Origin: Acanthaster planci
Lineage: Eukaryota; Echinodermata; Asteroidea; Valvatida; Acanthasteridae
Reading direction: 5' to 3'
NCBI RefSeq assembly: GCF_001949145.1
Contig: NW_019091478.1
Span: forward strand, 32,832-49,137
DNA length: 16,306 nucleotides
Each line of letters opens with the position of its first letter. The stretch's first letter is position 1. Below are positions 8,143 to 16,306 of the stretch, in pieces. A program made the position numbers and the translations under genes. The notes beneath the pieces are model-generated. The model did not search any database and was not told the DNA's origin. It was given only the letters and a program-made list of their open reading frames with translations.

Positions 8143-8461
8143 GAAATCGCAGCAGCCACGACCAGTGAAGGAATCAATGCCTATCGTACCAGCCATCTTA
8201 GTGAACTGAAGCATACAGTAAATGGTGATTGGCATTTCTGGGCTAGGCTACATGTAATTCTCAAAGAGCTTGATCAAAATTTACGTAGGCCTACATCTAC
8301 ACCTGCCATACTTACCAATTTTTTTCCAGGTGATCAAAGAAGAACAGAATATGTTTACAAAGAAATTGAAAATTCTAGTCAAAGGAAATGGTACACTTGA
8401 AAAACTTGCAAGTAATGAAACCAGTGAAGAGAGGGCAGGAGTACACTTTGAAATTCAATGA
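8143..8461 (+). CDS. Weak two-exon gene-fragment candidate, unrecognised
   Basis: On the plus strand the segment after CCTCCTGCAG (8143) reads IAAATTSEGINAYRTSHLSE and continues LKHT to 8219. A possible donor, ACA/GTAAAT, follows. A good acceptor, AATTTTTTTCCAG, ends at 8330, and the next exon reads VIKEEQNMFTKKLKILVKGN, then GTLEKLASNETSEERAGVHF and EIQ to a TGA at 8459-8461. Joining the two is phase 0 to phase 0. Independently, the frame of the first segment remains open without splicing from 8116 to a TGA at 8398-8400 (95 codons), with WHFWARLHVILKELDQN in the middle. No family is recognised. It could be the 3' end of a plus-strand gene, a transposon remnant or chance. Confidence 0.25.
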
Positions 8462-8501
8462 GCAATCACAGATAGAGGTACAGGGTTAGCTCAGTTACTT
8501 C

Positions 8502-9164
8502 TCAGTCTTGGTGAGCATAATACAAACAGTTTGCTCTTGAATTTAATTCCCTCCCCCACCCTAACCTACTCCTCAAAAATAAGCTCACTCTGATTGACTT
8601 TTGATATACTGCTTTCAGTTTCAGAAACAAAACGTTGTTCCACATGTGCCAAGAATAGAAATCATGCATTAATGCATTAAAGGATCCAGGAAATGAATTT
8701 TTCTTAGAATCACATTTTGTGTATTGCTGTACTCTTCTTCCATGTATGAAGACTGTTGGACATCTTTTTTGATTTACGTGAACTGAACGGTGCACTTTTT
8801 CAAACATTAAAGATTGACTGAGCATTTCTGGACAAGCGAGGGCACTTTTGCTTTGATGTAAATCCAGGTAGACATGGTTCAGGTTGCAAGCTTTCATGTT
8901 CAAATTGTGAACCCAAAATTTGCTATCTGGGAACATTCCTGTGGAAAGAATTTTTGCCCTATATTTACAGAGCAATAAATTGCCAAAGAAAATGAAATCT
9001 GTCATAGCAGTGTATAAAAAAAATCTAGAAATATTCTGTGCACAAATCAGTGCAATATTGAGATTCAGTGCCTTGGATGACATCATACTTCTGCTCATGA
9101 ATATGCAAATATCATTAGCATAAAACTGAAAAGGCATCAAAATATGGGTTAAAATTGAAAACAA
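8502..9164 (-). other. Unusually long unexplained ORF (220 codons)
   Basis: The stretch runs without a stop for 220 codons from an ATG. In DNA this AT-rich, an uninterrupted run of that length is unlikely by chance. The translation is rich in S, L, F, N, H, M and C, poor in G, D and E, and shows no domain, repeat or transmembrane pattern I can name (MFSILTHILMPFQFYANDIC near the start, LGWGRELNSRANCLYYAHQD at the end). The opposite strand also holds a 67-codon ORF at 8920-9123. It may be a remnant of an interspersed repeat, an intronless lineage-specific gene or a fluke. I do not call it a gene. Confidence 0.25.
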
Positions 9165-9867
9165 AAATTTAAATCAGCTTAATTGAAACCCGAAAATGCA
9201 ATTTCAAGGGTTTTTAATGAAATTTATAAAAATATTTCTATTTCTTGGTTCCTTTAATGTTAATGTCATCAATATTTTAGCCTGTATGCCATTTCTATCT
9301 TATTACAAATTCCAAGAATGTGTTGGCTCTGAATACTTAACGTATACAGACCGGGAGAATTGACAATAAAATTATTGTATCCCCACTCCCTTGATGAAAG
9401 TAGGTTAAGCTCGATCATATGACAGCCTTTATTAAGAGGTTTTAAACTTTTTTCCTGACTTTCTTATGTCTAAGTTTAAACATTTTACACTGTAAATGTT
9501 GTATGTAGTTTACATGTACATGTAAATGCAAGCTACCGTGGACTCAAGTGTTTAAGGTCTTTTGTGAAATTTGTGATAAAATGTTTAATCCTCATTCATA
9601 TTGTATTACACAATGACCACAACAAACAAAAATAACTTGTGTTGCCGATTACATTTAAATAGTGGGTACGCAGATAACATTTTTTTCTCCCTTTAAATTC
9701 ACTTAGCCAAAATGTTTCATTGGAATGATGTTGAAATCCTTTTCAGTCATAGTCAGGAAGTGGTAACGTCAGACTAAAAACGTGGTAACGACACTACACA
9801 TCAACACCAAGGGTTACTCTGGGGGTGGGTGTTCCCCTGTTTTTGAAAAATGAAAAGCAGATGTTTG
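9165..9867. other. No gene seen
   Basis: AT-rich intergenic sequence. It contains a (TACATG)-type run, TTACATGTACATGTAAATG, at about 9511-9529 and a short repeated word, GTGGTAACG, at about 9761 and 9782. No ORF of note. Confidence 0.5.
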
Positions 9868-9960
9868 GGTCTATTTCATTTCCATTCCTACAAAACTATG
9901 TAAAAAGCCCCAGAATGTAGCCTTGGCCCTCAGAAAGGCCATAAAAGTTCATGTCATGAG
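9868..9960 (+). repeat. Interspersed repeat copy B
   Basis: The second copy of the repeat at 7231-7322, in the same orientation, with shared TTTCATTTCC, CCCTCAGA-AGGCCATAAAA and ATG blocks and several small indels. It is preceded by a G/C-run stretch (GGGGGTGGG at about 9820-9828), as copy A is followed by one. Confidence 0.6.
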
Positions 9961-11244
9961 GAAGGAATGACGGCGGCCAGATTTTTTTTCAGTCTAGCAA
10001 ACACTGAGCTGCACTGGAAAATCATCTCAGCACAAACTTCTTCAAGAGTATATACATTTAACCTTAGAAATCATTCAACCATATACATTCTATACACAAT
10101 TCCTCAGCAGTTGCTAAACTTCGAATTTGGCTTCTAGCAGTAAGCCCTGGAAAGGAAACTTTCCTCTGGTATCCTGATTCAGTGCAGCAACAGCAAGGAA
10201 ATTAGCTTTTGCATTTGGTGTTTAAAATTTTAACATAGATTTTGTTTCTTTGAAGTTGCTCTGAATTATTGCACCCATTTCCAAACAGTCAGTCCAGTCT
10301 TCTCCATTTTAATCACATTTTTTGGAAATGATACTCCATATTGGCTGGATGAGATTTTGACTTTAATCATTGCGAGAAACCCCGCTCCTTAATACAACAC
10401 GCCATACTGAATTGACTCTGTGTTACTATACCAGAAAATGCATTCTAAAACCAAAGTTGATTGAAAGCATAGTCAGGCACCAGGCTATTCCTCATATAGG
10501 TGCACTGCTAGACACCATGGGGATGAAGATGTTCCATATGGTACCATTATTTCTTCTACTACACTGAGCGAGCAAGGTCAAGTCAAACCCGAGTCTTTTC
10601 AGTGCTAGCTACTGGCACAGGTGCTCAGTGGGGCCTAATCTTTAATTTACAAGTACAAATTATAACTGGCCTCTGTATACATGTACTTAGAATTGTATAC
10701 TTTTACATCTACTCAAATAAATGCAGATGTAACAATTCTCTGGTGAAATTAAAGGCCTCAACTTCTTGTACATATATACCCATGCTACATTTCTCAATTT
10801 GTCTTGTGTGTGGCATGATATGCCCAAAACCGTTTGCATGTTGAAAATTAGCATATTGATAGGGTTATTCATTCACACAGCAGGGAAGGCTAATGCTGAA
10901 CTGTTTTCAAAACTCTGTAATAAAAACACTGGTTGTTCAAGAATGAAGCACCTGATGTTACATGTACATAGCACAATTTTTCAGTGCATTTGAAGCAGCA
11001 TGTGGCCTCACCTACTGGACCAATGTTGTATGATGTTCTTGAATGACCTACAAGGCACTTCACTTTGAGCATATACTGTTGAAATACTAAATCACTAAAA
11101 GCTATGATAAGGAAACTGCTGTATATAGAAAGAACAGATTCAATGCCATTTTCTAATCTAACTGTCACAATATAAAGCTTTTCTTACTTTTTTAATAATA
11201 TAATGCATAGCTTTTTTAAGCATAAGATATTATATATATGCATC
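9961..11244. other. No gene seen
   Basis: Several ORFs of 60-92 codons occur on both strands between 10370 and 11168, but they overlap one another, lack splice context and show no motif. Several ACATGTAC words occur (10679, 10962). An AT dinucleotide run (TATTATATATATATG) lies at 11228-11242, directly before the repeat end at 11245. Confidence 0.45.
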
Positions 11245-11405
11245 CAGTGGCGTAGCTAGGATTTTACAGGGGGGGGGCACACCAGTATCTTATGGGAGGC
11301 ACCAGCTTTCAGTGGTGTGGTTTTTGGGGGCAAGTTTTTGTTAGCCTTGTTCAATATCCATTCATTGTTTTTTTTGTGTGTGGGGAATCCCCCCCCCCGG
11401 CAACG
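11245..11405 (+). mobile_element. Fragment of a CAGTGGCGTAGCTAGG-type repeat, hAT-like end
   Basis: The stretch opens with CAGTGGCGTAGCTAGG, followed by a T-rich spacer and a G9 run (11269-11277), and ends near a C10 run (11389-11398). A CAGTGGCG-type terminal word followed by a G-run is familiar from non-autonomous DNA transposons in many animal genomes and resembles hAT termini. I see no matching inverted end and no 8-bp target duplication, so this is a truncated or composite copy. The classification is from memory of the motif only. Confidence 0.4.
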
Positions 11406-11774
11406 TCCTTGTATGCATCTACAAGTTCTTGTCAAACTAGAAGTATAAATAATGGATTATGTATGATGGAATTACATACATGTAACATTAGAGAATTACA
11501 TCACTACAGAATTTATGTACATGTATTAAACTTACTGTATGTACAAATGGACCCATTGCTGTTTGTGAACCACACCCGCAGACAACCCTATGGAATTTTT
11601 CATGTATGTTGAATGTTGTCTCCGATTTTGCATGTCCATTTTGTAATGGACGGTATTTCACAAGCAGCTGCACTGACACACTTCTACCATGAAAGGTCAG
11701 TTGGGGAGGAATGACATCTTCAACCCTCAAAGTACAAGGGGAAAAAATATAAATCCTTGCCATAAAGGCTGTGC
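11406..11774. other. No gene seen
   Basis: Two overlapping ORFs on opposite strands (11292-11612 plus and 11488-11814 minus) show no family resemblance. ACATGTA words occur at about 11478 and 11518. Confidence 0.4.
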
Positions 11775-12187
11775 CGAATATCCGAGTATTCAATTGATTT
11801 TCGAACATTATCATTTGAATTTAAATGTTCAAATGCAAAATTCATGAAAAGAAAAGGAGTATTTACTTTTGTTTTAAATGAGAAAAATGGAACTGTGAAG
11901 GCTTGTTTCAAGCAGATTCAAATGAAAAGCATCAGAAATCTTACAACTATTCAAAAAGTAAATTATTCATTGAGCAATTTAAAAGAAATAGAAATTTTCA
12001 GCAAGAAGGGCAAGAAGTCTTGTTCATTTCTTAAATCTTGCGAAATCGTGGCTGAAGATACTCCTAGATGTGAGAAGCTATTATATTGACCATAATGTAC
12101 AATTGTGTGTGTTATTGCAACTGATTTTGTATGTGGTTTGTTCATCAACAATCTGCCAGTTGGTATGATTGAATATTCGGATATTCG
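11775..12187. mobile_element. Inverted-repeat-flanked segment with an 81-codon ORF
   Basis: CGAATATCCGAGTATTCAAT at 11775-11794 matches the reverse complement of 12168-12187 at 19 of 20 positions, enclosing about 370 bp. The right side continues with more GAATATTCG/CGAGTATTCG words to about 12215, and ATCATTTGAATT recurs directly at about 11810 and 12221. Between the arms, plus-strand 11844-12089 is open for 81 codons and lysine-rich (MKRKGVFTFVLNEKNGTVKA near the start). No transposase motif is visible. The layout suggests a short non-autonomous DNA element, but I see no target-site duplication and AT-rich palindromes recur by chance. Confidence 0.4.
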
Positions 12188-12931
12188 TCGAATTGAAAGT
12201 CGAGTATTCGAATAGAAAATCATTTGAATTGACTCAGCTCTATTTGCCATTAGCTTCAGGATACAGTCTGAATGTTAATAAAAGCACTCTGAATATTAAA
12301 AACCTGCTTATCACAGAACAATATGCATTGCAAGTCTTTTTTGTTTGTATCGTAAGAGTGATAATCTCAGGTTATTGTTATAACAAGGTTCAATCAAAAA
12401 CCTTTTTATGGTGCTCAACTGTATCGGGTTATGCATGTAGCACTAACCGTTCATATTAGCTAAATACAAGTTTGTCTGCTTTTGATTTGTTCTGCCATTT
12501 GACATGCATTATCAGAAATTAACAAAGTAGTAGTTTAGAATACTTAGAACTTGAATCGTCCTGTCAAACATCTTTTTACAGGTACATGTATTGTTTGGCA
12601 GTATCACTAAATCAGAGCTTACCAAAGGATGTCATTGGCAGTTTCTCAAAAGATGTAGAATTTTACTTTCTACGCTGACTCAAATTTTTAAAGTTTCATG
12701 TAAATATGGTTGTCGGATTCACAAAAGATCTATGATAACGGATTTTACATCCAGTGGTTTGATTACATTTTGAACTAATAAAATTTACAACACACAGTGG
12801 CCTGCTGGTTTTATCACTTCTGACAAGTCTCCCGAGCCACATTCACAAAGCTGAGGGAGGGAGAGAACACCAGTCTTTTTCACATGTACAGTGGGCGGCT
12901 TTACCTGCTGGGTGATATTCTCCATGGGCTT
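12188..12931. other. No gene supported; 3' flank of gene 2
   Basis: Two plus-strand ORFs (12169-12459 and 12591-12773) have no recognisable motif. A plus-strand AATAAA lies at about 12777. The part nearest 12931 should include the 3' untranslated region of gene 2, but I find no clear minus-strand AATAAA. Confidence 0.4.
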
Positions 12932-12939
12932 TTAAGCCC
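12926..12939. repeat. Short palindrome over the gene 2 stop codon
   Basis: GGGCTT-TT-AAGCCC forms a 6-bp stem with a two-base loop and includes the TAA stop of gene 2 (12934-12932). It is probably incidental, since the gene 1 stop context (GGGCTTAATG) lacks the second arm. Confidence 0.5.
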
Positions 12940-13317
12940 GGCATATTTTGGAATGTTCATCAATCAGCAACTTGAACTCACTTTCACCTCTTGCTAGCCC
13001 TCTGTACTCCTTATCTTGCTCCTGCACTTTGACATGCCACATGTACAGAGGTTTGTATTCTGTACTTTCCTCCATCATACTCAAGTGCTCCATGCTTTTC
13101 AAAAATGTTCCAAAGTACATGAAATAGATTACCAGTCCGCTTTCATCTCGCAGTTTACCATAAAAATAATATTTTCTGTTCCGAGTTCTCTGTGGAGTTT
13201 CCATATACAAGTGATCCGTCCATACCTTCAGATGCCACAAACGTATGTTGTCATTGAGGCTGATATTTGCTATCATTAGATGAATTCTAGGTCTAGAAGC
13301 TGCACCAGCATGTAGCC
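12932..13317 (-). CDS. Gene 2 terminal exon: RPA70-like OB-fold candidate domain
   Basis: It starts after TTTGTTCTCCTAG at 13318 and ends in TAA at 12934-12932, encoding about 128 residues. Motifs: WHLKVWTDHLYME, KYYFYGKLRDESGLVIYFMY, KPLYMWHVKVQEQDKEY, GESEFKLLIDEHSKI. From WHLKVW to the stop it is identical to gene 1 at 52 of 101 hand-aligned positions, with one single-residue gap. The L-x-DESG-x-x-I core is intact. The N-terminal strand region is four or more residues shorter than in gene 1. The open frame continues upstream of the acceptor to an ATG at 13513, but that part has no match in gene 1 and crosses the splice site, so I exclude it. Confidence 0.8.
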
Positions 13318-15138
13318 CTAGGAGAACAAAGAAACTAAGTAACTTTAAAGAGTCATGGTTCCATACATCCTTCACTGAAAGCAATCTGGATAGTCTCCTT
13401 GCTGAATGTGTGAAAAACACATCCCAATTTGAAAATGGTGAAAATCCCACTGCCACCGAACCAATATGGGCCACTACTTGATGACACATGAACCAAATTT
13501 TTTTCCAAACCACATTCTATTTTTTATTAGCACTGTGTAGACGAGTGGGAAGCCCCCCCCCAAAAAAAACACTGCTGAAAAAGAAAAAAATTGGGGGGCA
13601 GAACTGAAGGAAATAAAATAACCAATTTGCTTTTTAAAAAAATGCCGAAAAAAGGACCTCTCTTTTTGTACAAATCTTACAGTTCTAGAGGTACAGTACA
13701 CAAACCTACCTGTTGAACCTTTGGAGGAAGGATTTGCTGCTAACCTCCTCTCTTTACTGGAATGGGCCTGGTGCTCACCTACAGTCTCATTCGGCTCTGT
13801 GAAAGAGAAATTCCAACAAAATAACGTGGTAATTGGCTACTTCAAACTGTGTACAATATGAGCACAAATTGAGAGAAAAGTCTTCAGGACAGTGATGCAA
13901 AGGGGAGGCTTGCGTCGTAATGGTAAAAACATTCAAAAGCTTCACCTTTTCCATTCTTATGGCAGGCCTCCAGTATGGCCGAAATATAAAAAAATCCATT
14001 TGCCATCATTTCTGGGTCCACATCTCAATAGCCCCAACTACACTGATTTGTTTCAGTTAAGTTTTTTCTTTAGAGTGTAAGATTTCAATTTTCAACTTGT
14101 AGTTCTTGAAAGCATACAACCTGTCCAGTGATGAAAGAATTCAACTAAATACAACTGAATAGTAAGTCCAGTGAACTCTTTGAATGAATGCCTCACAGGA
14201 TCCTGCATTTAAGCTCTTTGGTATTTCTTTTGTTTAGTTTCCTTTGTAAAGTTGTGGGTACATAAAGCCTGGAATGCCCAGATTCATTAGAGTGCCAGAT
14301 TTACAGGTGGAAAGAACTTGGACTGTAGAGTGAAGTGTGGGACTATGATGCTAGCTGGGACAGTACTGAAGTACCAGCCAAGCACACTAGCTGCACGCCC
14401 AGCATAGCACCACACCCACCATAATGTGTCAGAACCTTGTCAAAGTGTTACTTTGTTATTTCTGCTTGGTTTATGTCATTCGTCTGACCATACAGCTTCA
14501 TGGTCTGACTGCTGTCTGACTGCCGTAATATTTAATCAGGCTGGTACTGGCGACACAGCCTGCTTAAACCATCAGCTGTACTTTTCCTGTCCCTCTGTGG
14601 ATGGATATATATACAAGATCACAAATAATCAAGCTTGATGCTGTTCCAATTGCAAGCTACCAGACTCGCATTGACCTCATTATCAGCCTACATGGGCCAC
14701 TGAAGCTACTGGCAGCCATCTTATAGTGCCCAACGCCAAGGTAATTCATTGGCCTGCTTGCAATTGTTAATCAAATCATTTGTGGCAACGAAAGTTTTAA
14801 TGGCTTGCAAGCCACTAACATCTTTGTATTTGCCACTTTAAGATGGCTGCCAGTGGCTTCAGTCAGTACAAGACCACTTGCAAGTCCAAACTGTTGTAAA
14901 ATGGCACCTGTGGGACTCTCCTGACACTGACATTTTTGGCATTTTTGTACTGGGTGCAACATCCAGAGATCAAGTTCTGTAGCATGGGGTGGGGCGACTG
15001 AGAAAGACTGAGTAAACTCGAACCACCCAACACATTTACTTAGCCCATCAGATAAGTGTTAATAATTACCGTTCTGGGTTCTCCTTTTCACACTTTTAAC
15101 TTGGCTCCTTTGCTGCAGAGCAGGTGTCTTGTTTGTTC
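12932..15138 (-). CDS. Gene 2: paralogue of gene 1, C-terminal part (5' end not in view)
   Basis: Join of 15138-15070, 13796-13710 and 13317-12932 on the minus strand (69+87+386 = 542 nt: the last two bases of a codon plus 180 codons including stop). Each junction is phase 1, exactly as in gene 1: acceptors TTTTTGATTCAG, TCTCTTTCACAG and TTTGTTCTCCTAG; donors ACG/GTAATT and CAG/GTAGGT. The organisation matches gene 1 (two short charged linker exons, then the conserved terminal domain), and the orientation is the same, so this is a tandem duplicate. The upstream partner exon for the open phase-1 acceptor at 15138 is not found in the remaining 1.17 kb, so the kinase is either beyond the window or absent. 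Introns are 1273 and 392 bp. Confidence 0.65.
13553..13598. repeat. C9/A8 and G6 low-complexity block in a gene 2 intron
   Basis: C9 followed by A8 (13553-13569), then an A-rich spacer and TTGGGGGG (13591-13598). It lies in the 392-bp intron between linker exon and terminal exon and resembles the C-tract block at 7337-7388. Confidence 0.6.
13710..13796 (-). CDS. Gene 2 second linker exon
   Basis: An 87-nt exon, phase 1 at both ends, with acceptor TTTCTCTTTCACAG and donor ACAG/GTAGGT, both strong. It encodes PNETVGEHQAHSSKERRLAA followed by NPSSKGST. Low complexity and hydrophilic, probably disordered, with no domain. It corresponds in position to gene 1 exon 3. Confidence 0.62.
13797..15069 (-). 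other. 1273-bp intron of gene 2
   Basis: Apart from the foldback at 14699-14863, no exon is recognised. A short inverted pair around AGTACTGAAGTACCAGCC (14360-14378) has a partner-like GGCTGGTACTGG at about 14539. The ORFs at 13892-14080 and 14426-14638 have no motif or splice logic. Confidence 0.45.
14699..14863. mobile_element. MITE-like foldback in a gene 2 intron
   Basis: The 30-bp left arm (14699-14728, beginning ACTGAAGC and containing CTGGCAGCCATCTTA) matches the reverse complement of 14834-14863 at 28 of 30 positions, enclosing about 105 bp. A second, inner pair of GGC-TGCTTGCAA / TTGCAAGCCA words lies near 14751-14764 and 14801-14815. It looks like a miniature inverted-repeat element. 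I see no clear target duplication. A 63-codon ORF on the minus strand here is just translation of the repeat. Confidence 0.6.
15070..15138 (-). CDS. Gene 2 linker exon with basic cluster
   Basis: A 69-nt exon, phase 1 at both ends, encoding TNKTPALQQRSQVKSVKRRT followed by QN. The acceptor TTTTTGATTCAG has a clear pyrimidine run and the donor is ACG/GTAATT. The KSVKRR cluster parallels the PRKKVK cluster of gene 1 exon 2 in position and character, which suggests a conserved nuclear-targeting linker although the sequence itself has diverged. Confidence 0.55.
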
Positions 15139-16306
15139 CTGAATCAAAAAGAAATGACTTGAAACAAAGTGGGACAAGAACAGCATGGCCTAATTGCTCC
15201 AACATGTGTAAATAAATTCATTCGCATGCGCTTTTGGCATATCGCCACACCCTAATAGTCGATGTAGCATGTCGTGTACCCGTGCTACCTATTTACGCAC
15301 ATTGTGCCACCGCAGTAATGGCTTCTAATTCAGGTTCTCGAATTACATTATATCCCGCAAGACATGAAACCGAGAAGTACTCCCTCAGCATGTCCAATTG
15401 CTATACACAATCTATTGTTACATTAACACATCTCCCTAGATGTCTGAAAAGAATTTCTAGGATTCCAGCGAAACAACGACCAAAATAAAGCCGGGGGGAG
15501 GGTTCTCTCTGTCTCATATCTTGCTTCCTATGAGCCTGTGAATATGAATATGGTGTATCTACAGTGCATACTTGCATTATGTACTTGTACATATGTGTAC
15601 GTGTACGTGTATCGTACTGTTTATTCAGTGGTTACTTGCCATGTTATAGGAAATGTTACCCAGTACCCACTGCAAGGGGTCTATTAGAAACTTTTAACAT
15701 CTGGGGATTCAATTGCTTCATTAAATATTTAAGGCATAAGTACTACATGAGATTCTGGTGTTGAAAAAATACCTAACTGAAACAAACAGAAATGACGCAT
15801 AATTACCCATGCACACAAACAAAACTCACATTAGGCCAAACAAAAAATACCCTAGCTGTGTTTTGAGCTACCCATCCCAACCTGGAAAAACATGCAGAAC
15901 CTATATCTTTTTATTCGACAAATCAATAAAATATAAAACTTATGGTGCCTTGCCCCGAGCCTAATTTTGTGGACATCATCTTGTACATTGTATTGTTTAA
16001 TTTTTTTTTTTTGCATGAGATGGATGGCTCTTGCGTGTTTCTATTTCAACAACCACATACTACTCAATCACAATACTGACATATTGACGTTCACATGTAC
16101 AGTGTTAATTTGACACTAATCTATTACCTGTTATGAGTATACACGCCCAACCCCACCCCCCAAATATAGACCATCATCCAACCTTAATTTTTGGGGATTA
16201 TAAAAATTTAGATTAAAAAAATTTTTACCCAACCAACCACCCTAATTTATTTTTCAAGTTTAATTTTTTGTTTGGCCTTGTAATGCAAGATACAAATGGC
16301 TGGGAC
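15139..16306. other. Upstream of gene 2: no kinase exon visible
   Basis: I looked for HRD/HGD, DFG and APE-type strings on the minus strand and saw none. About 15225-15490 is relatively CpG-containing and carries an 84-codon plus-strand ORF (15234-15488) without any known motif, ending beside AAAATAAAG. This may be a promoter-like stretch or unrelated. About 16141-16250 is a C- and AT-rich low-complexity stretch with an inverted AAAATTT/TTTTTAAT character. A TG/AC-alternating run lies at about 15590-15612. Confidence 0.4.

Noticed and set aside
13318-13513. N-terminal extension of the gene 2 terminal ORF starting MVWKKIWFMC
   Set aside because: It crosses a strong TTTGTTCTCCTAG acceptor, has no counterpart in gene 1 and reads like translated intron.
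15234-15488. 84-codon plus-strand ORF in the CpG-containing stretch
   Set aside because: No motif or neighbour support; the lower stop frequency is expected from its higher G+C.
1-16306. CRISPR array, bacterial operon, rRNA or tRNA genes
   Set aside because: No regularly spaced direct repeats, no cloverleaf or rRNA-like segments, and introns show that the DNA is eukaryotic.

Overview
The window reads as animal nuclear DNA. It is A+T rich by eye, coding exons are separated by introns with GT..AG boundaries, and there are many short inverted repeats, homopolymeric C/G tracts and frequent ACATGTAC/TACATGTA words. I see no operons, bacterial ribosome-binding sites, rRNA or tRNA. A marine invertebrate (deuterostome or lophotrochozoan) is my best guess, from style only.

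The main content is two same-strand (minus) relatives of one gene. Gene 1 (5530 down to 2384) can be assembled from four exons whose splice phases all agree and whose summed length is 1431 nt (476 residues plus stop). It encodes an N-terminal TKL-group protein kinase resembling the MLK/ZAK/TAK1 branch, two short charged linker exons (one with an NLS-like basic cluster), and a C-terminal domain of about 120 residues with an L-x-DESG-x-x-I core. By eye that core resembles the RPA70-type OB fold. Gene 2 (15138 down to 12932) has a C-terminal exon matching the gene 1 C-terminal domain at 52 of 101 hand-aligned positions, preceded by two short phase-1 linker exons. No kinase exon is seen before the window ends at 16306.

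Layout. 1-780: diverged repeat units. 781-2383: no convincing gene, 3' flank of gene 1. 2384-5530: gene 1, with a decayed linker-exon duplicate at 4471-4569 and a foldback in its last intron. 5531-6060: putative promoter side of gene 1, with two E2F-like sites and nested inverted repeats. 6061-12931: mostly non-coding, with a dispersed repeat pair, C-tracts, a 21-bp-stem hairpin, a weak plus-strand two-exon candidate near 8143-8461, an unexplained 220-codon minus-strand ORF, a CAGTGGCGTAGCTAGG-type repeat end and an inverted-repeat-flanked segment with an 81-codon ORF. 12932-15138: gene 2, with a MITE-like foldback in an intron. 15139-16306: nothing assignable except mild CpG enrichment.

Working hypothesis: this is a locally duplicated family joining (or alternately splicing) a non-RD kinase to a possible nucleic-acid-binding domain. 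All internal junctions are phase 1, so exons can be skipped, duplicated or exchanged without a frameshift. A strong phase-1 donor inside the kinase exon could give a kinase-less product. The OB-fold call and all regulatory statements are inference from inspection only.
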